From Clostridiales bacterium UBA4717 (GTDB lineage Bacteria > Bacillota > Clostridia > Oscillospirales > CAG-272), in the NCBI GenBank assembly GCA_002404395.1, contig DHJP01000181.1, positions 1 through 7,557 on the forward strand: a DNA stretch of 7,557 bases, given 5' to 3'. Within the stretch, counting starts at the first letter, position 1, and every line of letters starts with the position of its first letter. Positions 1 to 7,381 of the stretch are shown here, in pieces. The position numbers and the translations under genes are program-made. The notes under the pieces were generated by a model, which was not told the origin of the DNA, did not search any database, and worked only from the letters and a program-made list of their open reading frames with translations.

Positions 1-818
1 ATAAACTTCATGTCGATGATCCGGTAGGCGCGGTCGCCGTCCATTGCCTCAACGGTATTTGGGGTACGATCGCGGTAGGACTTTTTGCAACCGATACCGC
101 ACCCGGATACAGCATTGCAAATGCAAGCGGCAAGCGCTTGGTGGGACTTTTCTACGGCGGCGGATTTGAACTGCTCGGATTACAGTTGCTCGGCTTTGTG
201 ACCGTTGCCGCATGGACTGCGGTCACGATAACGCTTACCTATCTCGTTATCAAAGCGATCTTCGGACTCCGTGTTTCGCGCGAAGAAGAGATCGCCGGAC
301 TTGATTCGATGGAGCATGGACTTGCAAGCGCATATGCCGGATTTGAGTTTGCTCCGGAAGCGGTGTATGACGACGGACCGATAACGGTGGACGGAGATGT
401 GCCTCCGGCAGAAGCAGTCGAAGTCAAGCGTGTCCCGACCTTTGAGAAAAAGTCGGACGGTGTGAAGCTTACAAAGGTCGAGATCGTATGCAAGGAAGCG
501 CGGCTTGAGGCGCTCAAGAATGCAATGATGAAGATCGGAATTACCGGTATGACGGTATCTCATGTGCTCGGTTGCGGAGCACAGAAGGGTAAACCCGAGT
601 ATTACAGAGGCGTTGCGGTCGAAGCGACACTGCTTCCGAAGATACAGGTAGATATAGTCGTAAGCAAGGTGCCGGTAAGCGAAGTAATCGATACCGCAAA
701 GAAAGTACTTTATACCGGACATATCGGCGACGGCAAGATATTTGTTTACGATGTGGAAAACGTAGTTAAGGTCAGGACCGGCGAAGAGGGCTATGATGCC
801 CTTCAGGACGTGGAATGA
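1..818 (+). CDS. amt: Ammonium transporter fused to a C-terminal P-II domain (5'-truncated)
   Basis: The reading frame is open from the window edge (first full codon at 3), so the start and most of the channel lie upstream; the TTG at 138 is an internal Leu codon. The first 45 codons encode a DDP motif followed by VHCLNGIWG, whose His (42-44) corresponds to the second pore twin-histidine of the Amt/MEP family. The last membrane helix and the conserved cytoplasmic tail (LRVSREEEIAGLD, then HG) follow. After an acidic, Pro-rich linker of roughly 30 residues comes a complete P-II domain from about 465 to the stop, with GITGMTV, a QKGKPEYYRG T-loop, LLPK and GDGKIFV plus RTGEE. Known P-II residues for 2-oxoglutarate and ATP (Gln39, Lys58, Lys90 in GlnB numbering) are kept. 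The T-loop Tyr51 position is Val (618-620), so classical uridylylation there is not possible. Inferred role: ammonium uptake with a built-in nitrogen and energy sensor at the membrane. Confidence 0.95.
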   Translation, partial: KLHVDDPVGAVAVHCLNGIWGTIAVGLFATDTAPGYSIANASGKRLVGLFYGGGFELLGLQLLGFVTVAAWTAVTITLTYLVIKAIFGLRVSREEEIAGLDSMEHGLASAYAGFEFAPEAVYDDGPITVDGDVPPAEAVEVKRVPTFEKKSDGVKLTKVEIVCKEARLEALKNAMMKIGITGMTVSHVLGCGAQKGKPEYYRGVAVEATLLPKIQVDIVVSKVPVSEVIDTAKKVLYTGHIGDGKIFVYDVENVVKVRTGEEGYDALQDVE

Positions 819-1064
819 CCGAAAAAATAAACCAAAGGCATTGATGAAGAAAAGTAACACGCAAATGCACCCACAGAGAGCGTCGGGCGGTGAAAAGACG
901 CGGCGGCGTGTGTGTGAAGAACACTTCGGAGCTTCGATCTGAAAGCTGTCGCAGGCAAGTAAGAAAGACGCGATCGCGCGTTATGCGAAATGGCTTGTTA
1001 AGTCCCGGCTTGCTGTAAGTCTCGGCTTTTATGAGTCATAATGAGTGATCCCCAAAAGGGATAA

Positions 1065-1099
1065 TTTAGGTGGCACCACGGGCAGATGCTCGTCCTAAA
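1065..1099 (+). promoter_or_regulatory. T-box antiterminator element
   Basis: The element contains TGGCACC (1071-1077), matching the UGGNACC core of the T-box bulge, inside the longer AGGTGGCACCACG. Flanking TTTAGG (1065-1070) pairs with CCTAAA (1094-1099) to form the outer antiterminator helix. In the known mechanism the free NCCA end of an uncharged tRNA pairs with UGGN and stabilises this fold. Here N is C (1074), which calls for a G discriminator base. A competing helix is possible between CACGGGCA (1077-1084) and TGCCGTG (1125-1131), seven pairs with one bulged G; that alternative is inference. Confidence 0.9.
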
Positions 1100-1134
1100 G
1101 CCGAAGAATGAAATTCGGTCGGAATGCCGTGCGG

Positions 1135-1178
1135 CACAGGAGCGTTAAAATCCGGTTCGATTTTTAGCGCTGCCTGTG
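1135..1178 (+). terminator. Terminator-like hairpin of the T-box leader
   Basis: CACAGG (1135-1140) pairs with CCTGTG (1173-1178), and AGCGTTAAAA (1141-1150) pairs with TTTTAGCGCT (1162-1171). One G is bulged, one pair is a G-U wobble, and two further pairs can close a six-base loop. This is about 16 to 18 pairs, the strongest hairpin in the leader. Only three T residues follow (1179-1181), so it is a poor match to a standard intrinsic terminator. It may be a weak terminator or part of a translational switch. Its position after the antiterminator is as expected for a T-box. Confidence 0.55.
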
Positions 1179-1213
1179 TTTCGTGCGTTCGGGGCGGATT
1201 GCTTATGTGTTTG

Positions 1214-1220
1214 AAAGGGG
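1214..1220 (+). promoter_or_regulatory. asnB ribosome binding site, complementary to leader Stem III
   Basis: AAAGGGG lies six bases before the ATG at 1227 and fixes that start. It is unusual because bases 1217-1226, from GGGG to just before the start codon, can pair without interruption with 1044-1053 in the leader (nine Watson-Crick pairs and one G-U). The 1044-1053 stretch includes the 5' strand of Stem III. Sequestration of the site by that strand is therefore possible but unproven. Confidence 0.75.
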
Positions 1221-1226
1221 ATCATT

Positions 1227-2807
1227 ATGTGTTCGATAATGGGTTATGCCGGAAGCGGCTTATCGTTTGAAAAATTTAAAGAAGGATTTGACAAAACCAT
1301 ATCCAGAGGTCCGGATGCGTCGGAGATTATACCGATAGACTCGGGGTACCTCGGTTTTCATCGCCTTGCGATAATGGGGCTTGATGCGCGCGGTATGCAA
1401 CCGTTTTCGTACGGCGGCAGAAAGCTTGTCTGCAACGGAGAAATCTACGGTTTCAGAAAGCTGAAAAAAGAGCTTGAAGCCGAGTGCGTCAGATTTGTCG
1501 GCGAGTCGGACTGTGAGATACTTTTACCGCTTTATGAGAAGTACGGTACCGATATGTTCGCAAAGCTTGACGCGGAATTTGCGCTTATAATATATGAAGA
1601 CGGCAAGCTTATTGCGGCGCGCGATCCGATCGGAATACGCCCGCTCTACTACGGATATGTAAAAGGCGGAGATATTATTTTTGCAAGCGAGCCGAAAAAT
1701 CTTGTGCCGATCTGCGATAAGATACTTCCGTTCCCGCCCGGACACTATTATAAGGACGGGGAGTTTCATTCATATTGCGACATCGGACGCGTATGCGAAA
1801 CCGAGGTTATTCATGATGAGCTTGAAAGCGCTTGCGCAAAAATAAAAGAGAAGCTTATTGCCGGCATTGAAAAAAGGCTTGACTCGGATGCTCCGGTCGG
1901 ATTTTTGCTTTCGGGCGGACTTGATTCTTCGCTTGTATGCTCGGTAGCGGCAAAGCTTTCAAAGCGGCCGATAAAGACCTTTGCGATCGGTATGGATACA
2001 GATGCCATTGACCTTAAATACGCAAGGCAGGTCGCCGATTACATTCATTCCGAGCATACCGAGGTAATTATCGGCGAAGCGGATGTGCTTGAAGCGCTTC
2101 CGGAGGTAGTGAAACTGCTCGGTACTTACGATATTACTACGATACGCGCATCTATCGGAATGTATCTGGTGTGCAAATACATTCATGAGCATACCGATGT
2201 CAGAGTGCTGCTTACCGGTGAGATATCCGATGAGCTTTTCGGCTACAAATACACCGATTTTGCGCCTTCAGCCGCAGAATTTCAGAAAGAGTCCGAGAAG
2301 CGTGTGCGCGAGCTTCATATGTATGACGTGCTTCGCGCCGACAGGTGCATTTCGGTAAATTCGCTGGAGGCTCGGGTGCCTTTCGGAGATCTTGATTTTG
2401 TAAAATATGTAATGCGGCTCGATCCTGAATTGAAGCTCAACAAATACGGCAAGGGAAAATATCTGCTGCGCCATGCCTTTGAGGGCGATTTCCTGCCTCA
2501 TGACATTCTGATGAGAGAAAAGGCGGCGTTCAGCGACGCGGTAGGTCATTCGATGGTGGACGATCTGAAGCGCTATGCCGAAAGGACATATTCCGACGCG
2601 GAGTATGAAACGCGGCGGGTGAAATATACTCATGCCGAGCCGTTTACCAAAGAGTCTCTGCTATACAGAGAGCTGTTTGAAAAGTTCTATCCGGGACAAT
2701 CGGATATGATAGTCGGATTCTGGATGCCGAATAAAACTTGGAAAGGTTGCGATGTTGACGACCCGTCGGCACGTGTGCTTTCAAACTACGGTGACAGCGG
2801 AAAATAA
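1227..2807 (+). CDS. asnB: Asparagine synthetase, glutamine-hydrolysing (AsnB type)
   Basis: This 526-residue enzyme would make asparagine from aspartate, ATP and glutamine, releasing AMP, PPi and glutamate. The N-terminal class II glutaminase domain (about 1-190) starts with MCSI, so Cys2 becomes the N-terminal nucleophile after Met removal. SRGPD (26-30), HR (45-46), NGE (70-72) and ESD with D95 follow the family pattern. The synthetase domain (about 200-500) has the PP-loop SGGLDSS (229-235), TYDITTIRAS (300-309), GEISDELFG (331-339), EARVPFGD (381-388) and EKAAFSD (431-437). The C-terminus (PGQ, FWMP, DDPSAR) is of the full AsnB/ASNS class, and the length is close to E. coli AsnB (554). 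Two positions differ from the E. coli and human enzymes: GEI for GEG, and PFGD for PFLD. The start is set by MCSI and the Shine-Dalgarno sequence at 1214-1220. The Asn T-box directly upstream supports the assignment, and gltB follows after 28 bases. Confidence 0.96.
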   Translation: MCSIMGYAGSGLSFEKFKEGFDKTISRGPDASEIIPIDSGYLGFHRLAIMGLDARGMQPFSYGGRKLVCNGEIYGFRKLKKELEAECVRFVGESDCEILLPLYEKYGTDMFAKLDAEFALIIYEDGKLIAARDPIGIRPLYYGYVKGGDIIFASEPKNLVPICDKILPFPPGHYYKDGEFHSYCDIGRVCETEVIHDELESACAKIKEKLIAGIEKRLDSDAPVGFLLSGGLDSSLVCSVAAKLSKRPIKTFAIGMDTDAIDLKYARQVADYIHSEHTEVIIGEADVLEALPEVVKLLGTYDITTIRASIGMYLVCKYIHEHTDVRVLLTGEISDELFGYKYTDFAPSAAEFQKESEKRVRELHMYDVLRADRCISVNSLEARVPFGDLDFVKYVMRLDPELKLNKYGKGKYLLRHAFEGDFLPHDILMREKAAFSDAVGHSMVDDLKRYAERTYSDAEYETRRVKYTHAEPFTKESLLYRELFEKFYPGQSDMIVGFWMPNKTWKGCDVDDPSARVLSNYGDSGK

Positions 2808-2821
2808 AAATTACTGCATTG

Positions 2822-2827
2822 AAAGGA
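2822..2827 (+). promoter_or_regulatory. gltB ribosome binding site
   Basis: AAAGGA lies eight bases before the ATG at 2836. It decides the start of gltB: the frame is open upstream to an ATG at 2752, but that would overlap the end of asnB by 56 bases and add 28 residues unlike any GltB N-terminus. Confidence 0.75.
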
Positions 2828-2835
2828 AATTTCTC

Positions 2836-5800
2836 ATGGATAAGCCTTTTCAGAATACTTTGTACAGACCCGCTTTTGAGCATGATGCCTGCGGAATAGG
2901 AGCGGTAGTGTCGATCGACGGCAAAAAATCCCATTCGGTGGTGAGCGACGCGCTGTCGATCGTCGAGAAGCTTGAACACCGTGCGGGCAAAGACGGCAGC
3001 GGAAAAACGGGCGACGGCGTGGGTATCATGCTTCAGATACCGCATGATTTCTTCAAAAAGGTACTCGGAGAATACAGCGACGCGCTCGGAGACGAGCGTG
3101 ATTACGGCGTCGGTATGTTTTTTCTGCCGCAGAATACGCTTGCCAGACTTCAGGCACAGCGTAACGTAGAGTTGATCTGCAAAAAAGAGGGAGTTGCTTT
3201 TCTGTGCTGGAGGGATGTTCCGATCAACGAGGAAGTGCTCGGCGAAACGGCGCGCGCTTCAATGCCGCACATCGCGCAGTGTTTTGTAAAGCGCCCGCAC
3301 GAGCTTGCGCGAGGGCTTGAATTTGACAGACGGCTGTATGTTATCAGGCGGGTCTTTGAGCAAAGCAACGTTGACAGCTATGTTGCTTCGTTTTCTTCGC
3401 GTACAATAGTATACAAGGGTATGTTTTTGGTCGGTCAGCTCCGAAGCTTTTATTCCGATCTTCAGGATCCCGATTGTGTGAGCGCTATGGCAATGGTCCA
3501 TTCGCGCTTTTCAACCAACACCACGCCGAGTTGGGAACGTGCGCATCCGAACCGCTTTATTCTTCATAACGGAGAGATAAATACCATACGCGGAAACGCC
3601 GACCGTATGCTTGCGCGTGAGGAAACTATGCACTCGGGCGTGCTTGAAGGTGAGATGGATAAGGTTTTGCCGGTTATCTCCGGCTCGGGCTCCGATTCCG
3701 CGATGCTTGACAACACGCTTGAATTTTTGGTGATGAACGGTATGCCGCTTCCGCTGGCGGTAATGATAATGATTCCCGAACCGTGGAAAAACGATCCGAA
3801 TATTTCGCGGCATAAAAGAGACTTGTATCATTATTATGCAACAATGATGGAGCCGTGGGACGGTCCCGCCGCAATACTCTTTTCGGACGGCGATGTTTTC
3901 GGCGCCGTGCTTGATAGGAACGGTCTGCGTCCGGCAAGGTATTATGTGACGCGCGATAACAAACTTATTCTGTCCTCTGAGGTCGGGGTGCTTGACATCC
4001 CGTCCGAAAACATACTTTGCAAATCAAGACTTGAACCCGGTAAAATGTTACTTGCGGATACGGTCGGGAAGCGGATAATTTCGGACAGGGAATGTAAGGA
4101 TTATTATGCCTCACGTGAGCCCTACGGCGAATGGCTTGACAAATATCTGGTTTCGCTTTCGTCGCTTTCGGTGCCGAATAAAAAGGTGGAGACATACTCG
4201 CGGGAAGAAAGAACCCGTTTGTACAAAGCGTTCGGATATACGCAAGAGGATGTCACAAATTCGATATTGCCGATGGCGAAGAACGGTATCGAGCCGACTG
4301 CGGCAATGGGCATTGATATTCCGCTTGCCGTGCTGTCCGAAAAGCACCAGCCGCTTTTCAACTATTTCAAACAGCTGTTTGCACAGGTCACGAATCCGCC
4401 GATCGACGCTTTGCGGGAGGAGGTCGTGACCGATACCACCGTGTATGTGGGAAGCGACGGTAATCTGCTTGAAGAACGTCCGGACAACTGCAATGTCCTT
4501 GAGATACATAATCCGATATTGACTTCGACCGATCTTATGAAGATCAGAAGCATGAAAAATCCGGGATTCCGTGTTTCTACCGTTTCATTGCTGTATTACA
4601 AAAATACTTCGCTTGAGCGTGCGCTTGACAGGCTTTTCGTTGAGTGCGACAAGGAATACAAAAGCGGTGCGAATATTATTATTCTTTCCGACCGCGGAGT
4701 TGACGAAAATCACGTCGCGATCCCCTCGTTGCTTGCGGTGTCGGCGATCGAACAGCATCTGATACGCACTAAGAAGCGCACTGCGGTCTCAATAATTCTC
4801 GAAAGCGCCGAGCCGCGCGAGGTGCATCATTTTGCAACATTGCTCGGATACGGCGCAAGAGCGGTGAACCCGTATCTTGCCCAAGAATGTATTGCAGAGC
4901 TTGTCGGCGACGGCAGGCTTGACAAGGACGTGCATGAAGCGATAGAGGATTATAATAATGCGATATTGCACGGAATAGTGAAGATCGCCTCCAAAATGGG
5001 AATATCGACGCTTCAGTCGTATCAATCGGCGCAGATATTTGAAGCGGTGGGTATTTGCAAAGAGGTGATCGACAAATATTTCACAAATACGGTCAGCCCG
5101 GTCGGCGGCATAGGACTTAAGGAAATAGGCGAGGGCGTAGAATGGAGACATGATCACGCCTTTGATCCGCTCGGGCTCGGTGTTGACGAAACGCTTGACA
5201 GCGTAGGTATGCATAAGCTCAGAAGCTCGTCCGGAGCCTCCGGAGTCGCCGAGGATCATATGTATAATCCTCAGACTATCGTCGCGCTGCGAAAAGCGGT
5301 AAGAGAGGGCTCGTATGAGCTTTTCAAAAAATACACCGCGCTTGTGGATGACGAAAGAAAACCGCATACGCTGCGCGGCTTGCTTGAATTTGTATTTGAC
5401 GAAAAAGGCGGCGTACCGCTTGATACGGTCGAACCGGTCTCGGAGATCGTTAAGCGCTTCAAGACCGGAGCTATGTCATACGGCTCTATCTCGGAAGAAG
5501 CGCATACCTGTATGGCAATTGCTATGAACCGACTCGGAGGGAAATCGAATTCGGGAGAGGGCGGCGAAGACCCGTCAAGACTTAATACCGAGAAAAACAG
5601 CGCGATCAAGCAGGTGGCTTCGGGTCGGTTCGGAGTGACCGGTGAGTATCTGTGCAGCGCAAAGGAAATACAGATAAAGATGGCTCAGGGCGCAAAGCCG
5701 GGAGAGGGAGGTCATCTGCCGGGCAAAAAGGTATATCCGTGGATCGCAAAAACGAGATATTCGACGCCGGGAGTATCTTTGATATCACCTCCGCCGCATC

Positions 5801-7368
5801 ATGACATATACTCTATAGAGGACCTTGCGCAGCTCATATACGATCTGAAGAACGCTAACGAAAAGGCGGGGATCTCGGTTAAGCTTGTCAGTGAAGCGGG
5901 CGTCGGTACCATTGCCGCCGGAGTCGCCAAAGCGGGCGCGGAGGTAGTGTTGGTCTCGGGTTATGACGGAGGGACCGGCGCCGCTCCGCAAAGCTCTATA
6001 CATAATGCGGGGCTTCCGTGGGAGCTGGGGCTTTCGGAAGCGCATCAGACGTTGATACGGAACGGACTCAGAGGCCGGGTGCGGCTTGAGACCGACGGAA
6101 AGCTCATGAGCGGACGAGATGTGGCGATTGCCTGTATACTCGGTGCGGAGGAATTCGGATTTGCGACCGCTCCGCTTGTAACGCTCGGCTGTGTAATGAT
6201 GCGGGTCTGCAACCTTGACACCTGTCCGGTCGGCATTGCAACTCAGAATCCCGAATTGAGGAAGCGTTTTTGCGGCAAGCCCGAGTACGTTATGAACTTC
6301 ATGTGTTTTATCGCCGAAGAATTTCGCGAGATCATGGCAAAACTCGGCGTACATTCGGTGGATGAGCTTGTGGGCAGAACCGAATTTCTCAGAATGAGAG
6401 AGCATTTGGTTACTGACAGAGCGGCGAAGCTTAACCTGTCCGAGGTGTTGTCCGAAAGCAACAATATTCATTTTGACGCTTCTGCCAAATTCGACTTCGG
6501 ACTTGAAAAAACGCTTGACGAGTCGGTGCTGCTTCCTGAGTTTACGCCGTATTTTGAGAAGCGTAAGCCTCATTCCTATACGCTTAACGTTTCAAGCGTT
6601 GACCGTACCTTCGGAACCATTCTTGGCTCGAACATTACAAGACGCTTCGGAAATTCGCTTGAGGATGACACATATGTGATCAATTGCGTAGGCGGCGGAG
6701 GACAGTCGTTCGGTGCGTTCATCCCTAAAGGACTGACGCTCAGACTCTGCGGCGACTCAAACGATTGCCTCGGCAAAGGACTCTCGGGCGGAAAAATTTC
6801 GGTAAGAGTCGATGAAAAATCGGCGTTTGCGCCCGAAGACAATGTCATTGTAGGCAATGTTGCGCTCTACGGTGCGACGGGAGGCGAAGCGTACATAAAC
6901 GGGGTTTGCGGCGAGCGTTTTTGCGTGAGAAATTCGGGAGCAACGGCGGTTGCCGAGGGATGCGGAGATCACGGCTGCGAATATATGACGGGCGGCTTTG
7001 CCGTCATTCTCGGAAAGGTCGGAAAGAACTTTGCGGCTGGTATGAGCGGCGGTATCGCCTATGTGCTGGATGAGAACTGGGACTTCTATCAGCGCGTGAA
7101 CAAGGAGACCGTCAGCCTGGAGCCTGTGGAGCACAAGTACGACGTTGCCACCCTGAAGGAGCTCATCCGCGAGCATGTGGAAGCCACCGGGTCCCCCCGC
7201 GGCAAGGAGATTTTGGACAACTTCAGTGAGTTTTTGCCCAAATTCAAAAAAGTTCTGCCTTACGATTACGACCGCATGCTGCGCGTGATCGCATCTGTAG
7301 AGGAGCGCGGTCTGGACGGCGAGCAAGCGCAGATCGAAGCATTCTACACGGTGCAGAAGAAAAAGTAA
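2836..7368 (+). CDS. gltB: Glutamate synthase (GOGAT), large subunit
   Basis: The protein has 1510 residues, close to E. coli GltB (about 1490). It transfers the glutamine amide to 2-oxoglutarate, giving two glutamates, with electrons arriving through GltD. A short 18-residue propeptide precedes Cys19 (HDACGIGAV), the expected nucleophile after cleavage. The glutaminase domain (19 to about 430) has RFSTNT (224-229), HNGEIN (244-249) and RGNADR (252-257). A central domain is followed by the FMN/2-oxoglutarate domain (about 820-1200) with KPGEGGHLPGKK (954-965) and SGYDGGTGA (1041-1049). Cys1119, Cys1125 and Cys1130 have the CX5CX4C spacing of the 3Fe-4S cluster. The C-terminal GXGXG helix domain begins near GGGGQSFGAF (1286). 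All key residues seen are intact, so the enzyme should be active. It sits between asnB (28-base gap) and gltD (13-base gap), in the same likely operon and thus under the Asn T-box. Codon usage changes sharply at about residue 1400 (near 7036) although the protein remains normal. Confidence 0.97.
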   Translation: MDKPFQNTLYRPAFEHDACGIGAVVSIDGKKSHSVVSDALSIVEKLEHRAGKDGSGKTGDGVGIMLQIPHDFFKKVLGEYSDALGDERDYGVGMFFLPQNTLARLQAQRNVELICKKEGVAFLCWRDVPINEEVLGETARASMPHIAQCFVKRPHELARGLEFDRRLYVIRRVFEQSNVDSYVASFSSRTIVYKGMFLVGQLRSFYSDLQDPDCVSAMAMVHSRFSTNTTPSWERAHPNRFILHNGEINTIRGNADRMLAREETMHSGVLEGEMDKVLPVISGSGSDSAMLDNTLEFLVMNGMPLPLAVMIMIPEPWKNDPNISRHKRDLYHYYATMMEPWDGPAAILFSDGDVFGAVLDRNGLRPARYYVTRDNKLILSSEVGVLDIPSENILCKSRLEPGKMLLADTVGKRIISDRECKDYYASREPYGEWLDKYLVSLSSLSVPNKKVETYSREERTRLYKAFGYTQEDVTNSILPMAKNGIEPTAAMGIDIPLAVLSEKHQPLFNYFKQLFAQVTNPPIDALREEVVTDTTVYVGSDGNLLEERPDNCNVLEIHNPILTSTDLMKIRSMKNPGFRVSTVSLLYYKNTSLERALDRLFVECDKEYKSGANIIILSDRGVDENHVAIPSLLAVSAIEQHLIRTKKRTAVSIILESAEPREVHHFATLLGYGARAVNPYLAQECIAELVGDGRLDKDVHEAIEDYNNAILHGIVKIASKMGISTLQSYQSAQIFEAVGICKEVIDKYFTNTVSPVGGIGLKEIGEGVEWRHDHAFDPLGLGVDETLDSVGMHKLRSSSGASGVAEDHMYNPQTIVALRKAVREGSYELFKKYTALVDDERKPHTLRGLLEFVFDEKGGVPLDTVEPVSEIVKRFKTGAMSYGSISEEAHTCMAIAMNRLGGKSNSGEGGEDPSRLNTEKNSAIKQVASGRFGVTGEYLCSAKEIQIKMAQGAKPGEGGHLPGKKVYPWIAKTRYSTPGVSLISPPPHHDIYSIEDLAQLIYDLKNANEKAGISVKLVSEAGVGTIAAGVAKAGAEVVLVSGYDGGTGAAPQSSIHNAGLPWELGLSEAHQTLIRNGLRGRVRLETDGKLMSGRDVAIACILGAEEFGFATAPLVTLGCVMMRVCNLDTCPVGIATQNPELRKRFCGKPEYVMNFMCFIAEEFREIMAKLGVHSVDELVGRTEFLRMREHLVTDRAAKLNLSEVLSESNNIHFDASAKFDFGLEKTLDESVLLPEFTPYFEKRKPHSYTLNVSSVDRTFGTILGSNITRRFGNSLEDDTYVINCVGGGGQSFGAFIPKGLTLRLCGDSNDCLGKGLSGGKISVRVDEKSAFAPEDNVIVGNVALYGATGGEAYINGVCGERFCVRNSGATAVAEGCGDHGCEYMTGGFAVILGKVGKNFAAGMSGGIAYVLDENWDFYQRVNKETVSLEPVEHKYDVATLKELIREHVEATGSPRGKEILDNFSEFLPKFKKVLPYDYDRMLRVIASVEERGLDGEQAQIEAFYTVQKKK

Positions 7369-7373
7369 GGAGG
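7367..7373 (+). promoter_or_regulatory. gltD ribosome binding site
   Basis: AAGGAGG overlaps the gltB stop codon and lies eight bases before the ATG at 7382. It is a near-ideal Shine-Dalgarno sequence, and the overlap suggests coupled translation of the two GOGAT subunits. Confidence 0.8.
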
Positions 7374-7381
7374 GCTGCGTT

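Larger units (their letters stand above)
843..1178 (+). promoter_or_regulatory. T-box riboswitch leader, predicted tRNA-Asn specific
   Basis: This fills most of the 408-base gap before asnB. Stem I can be drawn by hand: a basal helix GAAG (846-849) with CTTC (924-927); S-turn elements AGTA (853-856) and GAA (916-918); a 7-pair helix 857-863 with 909-915; and an apical helix GCGTC (880-884) with GACGC (897-901) closing a GGCGGTGAAAA-type loop after the usual CAGAGAG stretch. The specifier codon, just after GAAG and before A923, reads AAC (920-922), the Asn codon. A probable Stem II pairs 952-959 with 1009-1015, and Stem III is ATCCC/GGGAT (1048-1052 with 1058-1062). The antiterminator bulge carries UGGC, which would match a tRNA ending G-CCA; bacterial tRNA-Asn has discriminator G. 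The downstream asparagine synthetase fits the same amino acid. No convincing promoter is visible between amt and Stem I, so the leader may be reached by read-through from amt or from an unrecognised promoter. Confidence 0.93.

Noticed and set aside
760..842. Possible promoter before the T-box, with TATGAT at 792-797
   Set aside because: No acceptable -35 element lies 16 to 18 bases upstream, and the hexamer is within the conserved P-II coding sequence.
180..860. Long minus-strand open frame opposite the amt–P-II gene
   Set aside because: It is the antisense shadow of a well-conserved coding sequence and shows no recognisable motif of its own.
969..978. Ten-base palindrome CGCGATCGCG inside the leader
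   Set aside because: It occurs once, lies in the middle of the T-box Stem II region and has no partner site, so it is more likely RNA stem sequence than a protein operator or repeat.
1101..1118. Hairpin CCGAA/TTCGG with an A-rich loop, considered as an ANTAR antitermination target
   Set aside because: A hexaloop with A at position 1 and G at position 4 can be drawn (AATGAA), but it would be closed by a G-A mismatch, and the paired second hairpin of the ANTAR motif is not seen. The T-box explains the region better.
2752..2835. An upstream ATG that would extend gltB by 28 residues
   Set aside because: It overlaps asnB, has no ribosome binding site, and the extra residues do not resemble GltB. 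The ATG at 2836 has a good Shine-Dalgarno sequence and gives the expected short propeptide before Cys19.
5785..6573. 262-codon minus-strand open frame opposite gltB
   Set aside because: It lies wholly under the FMN and iron-sulfur region of GltB, whose motifs are clear. The antisense frame is open through codon bias and has no family features.
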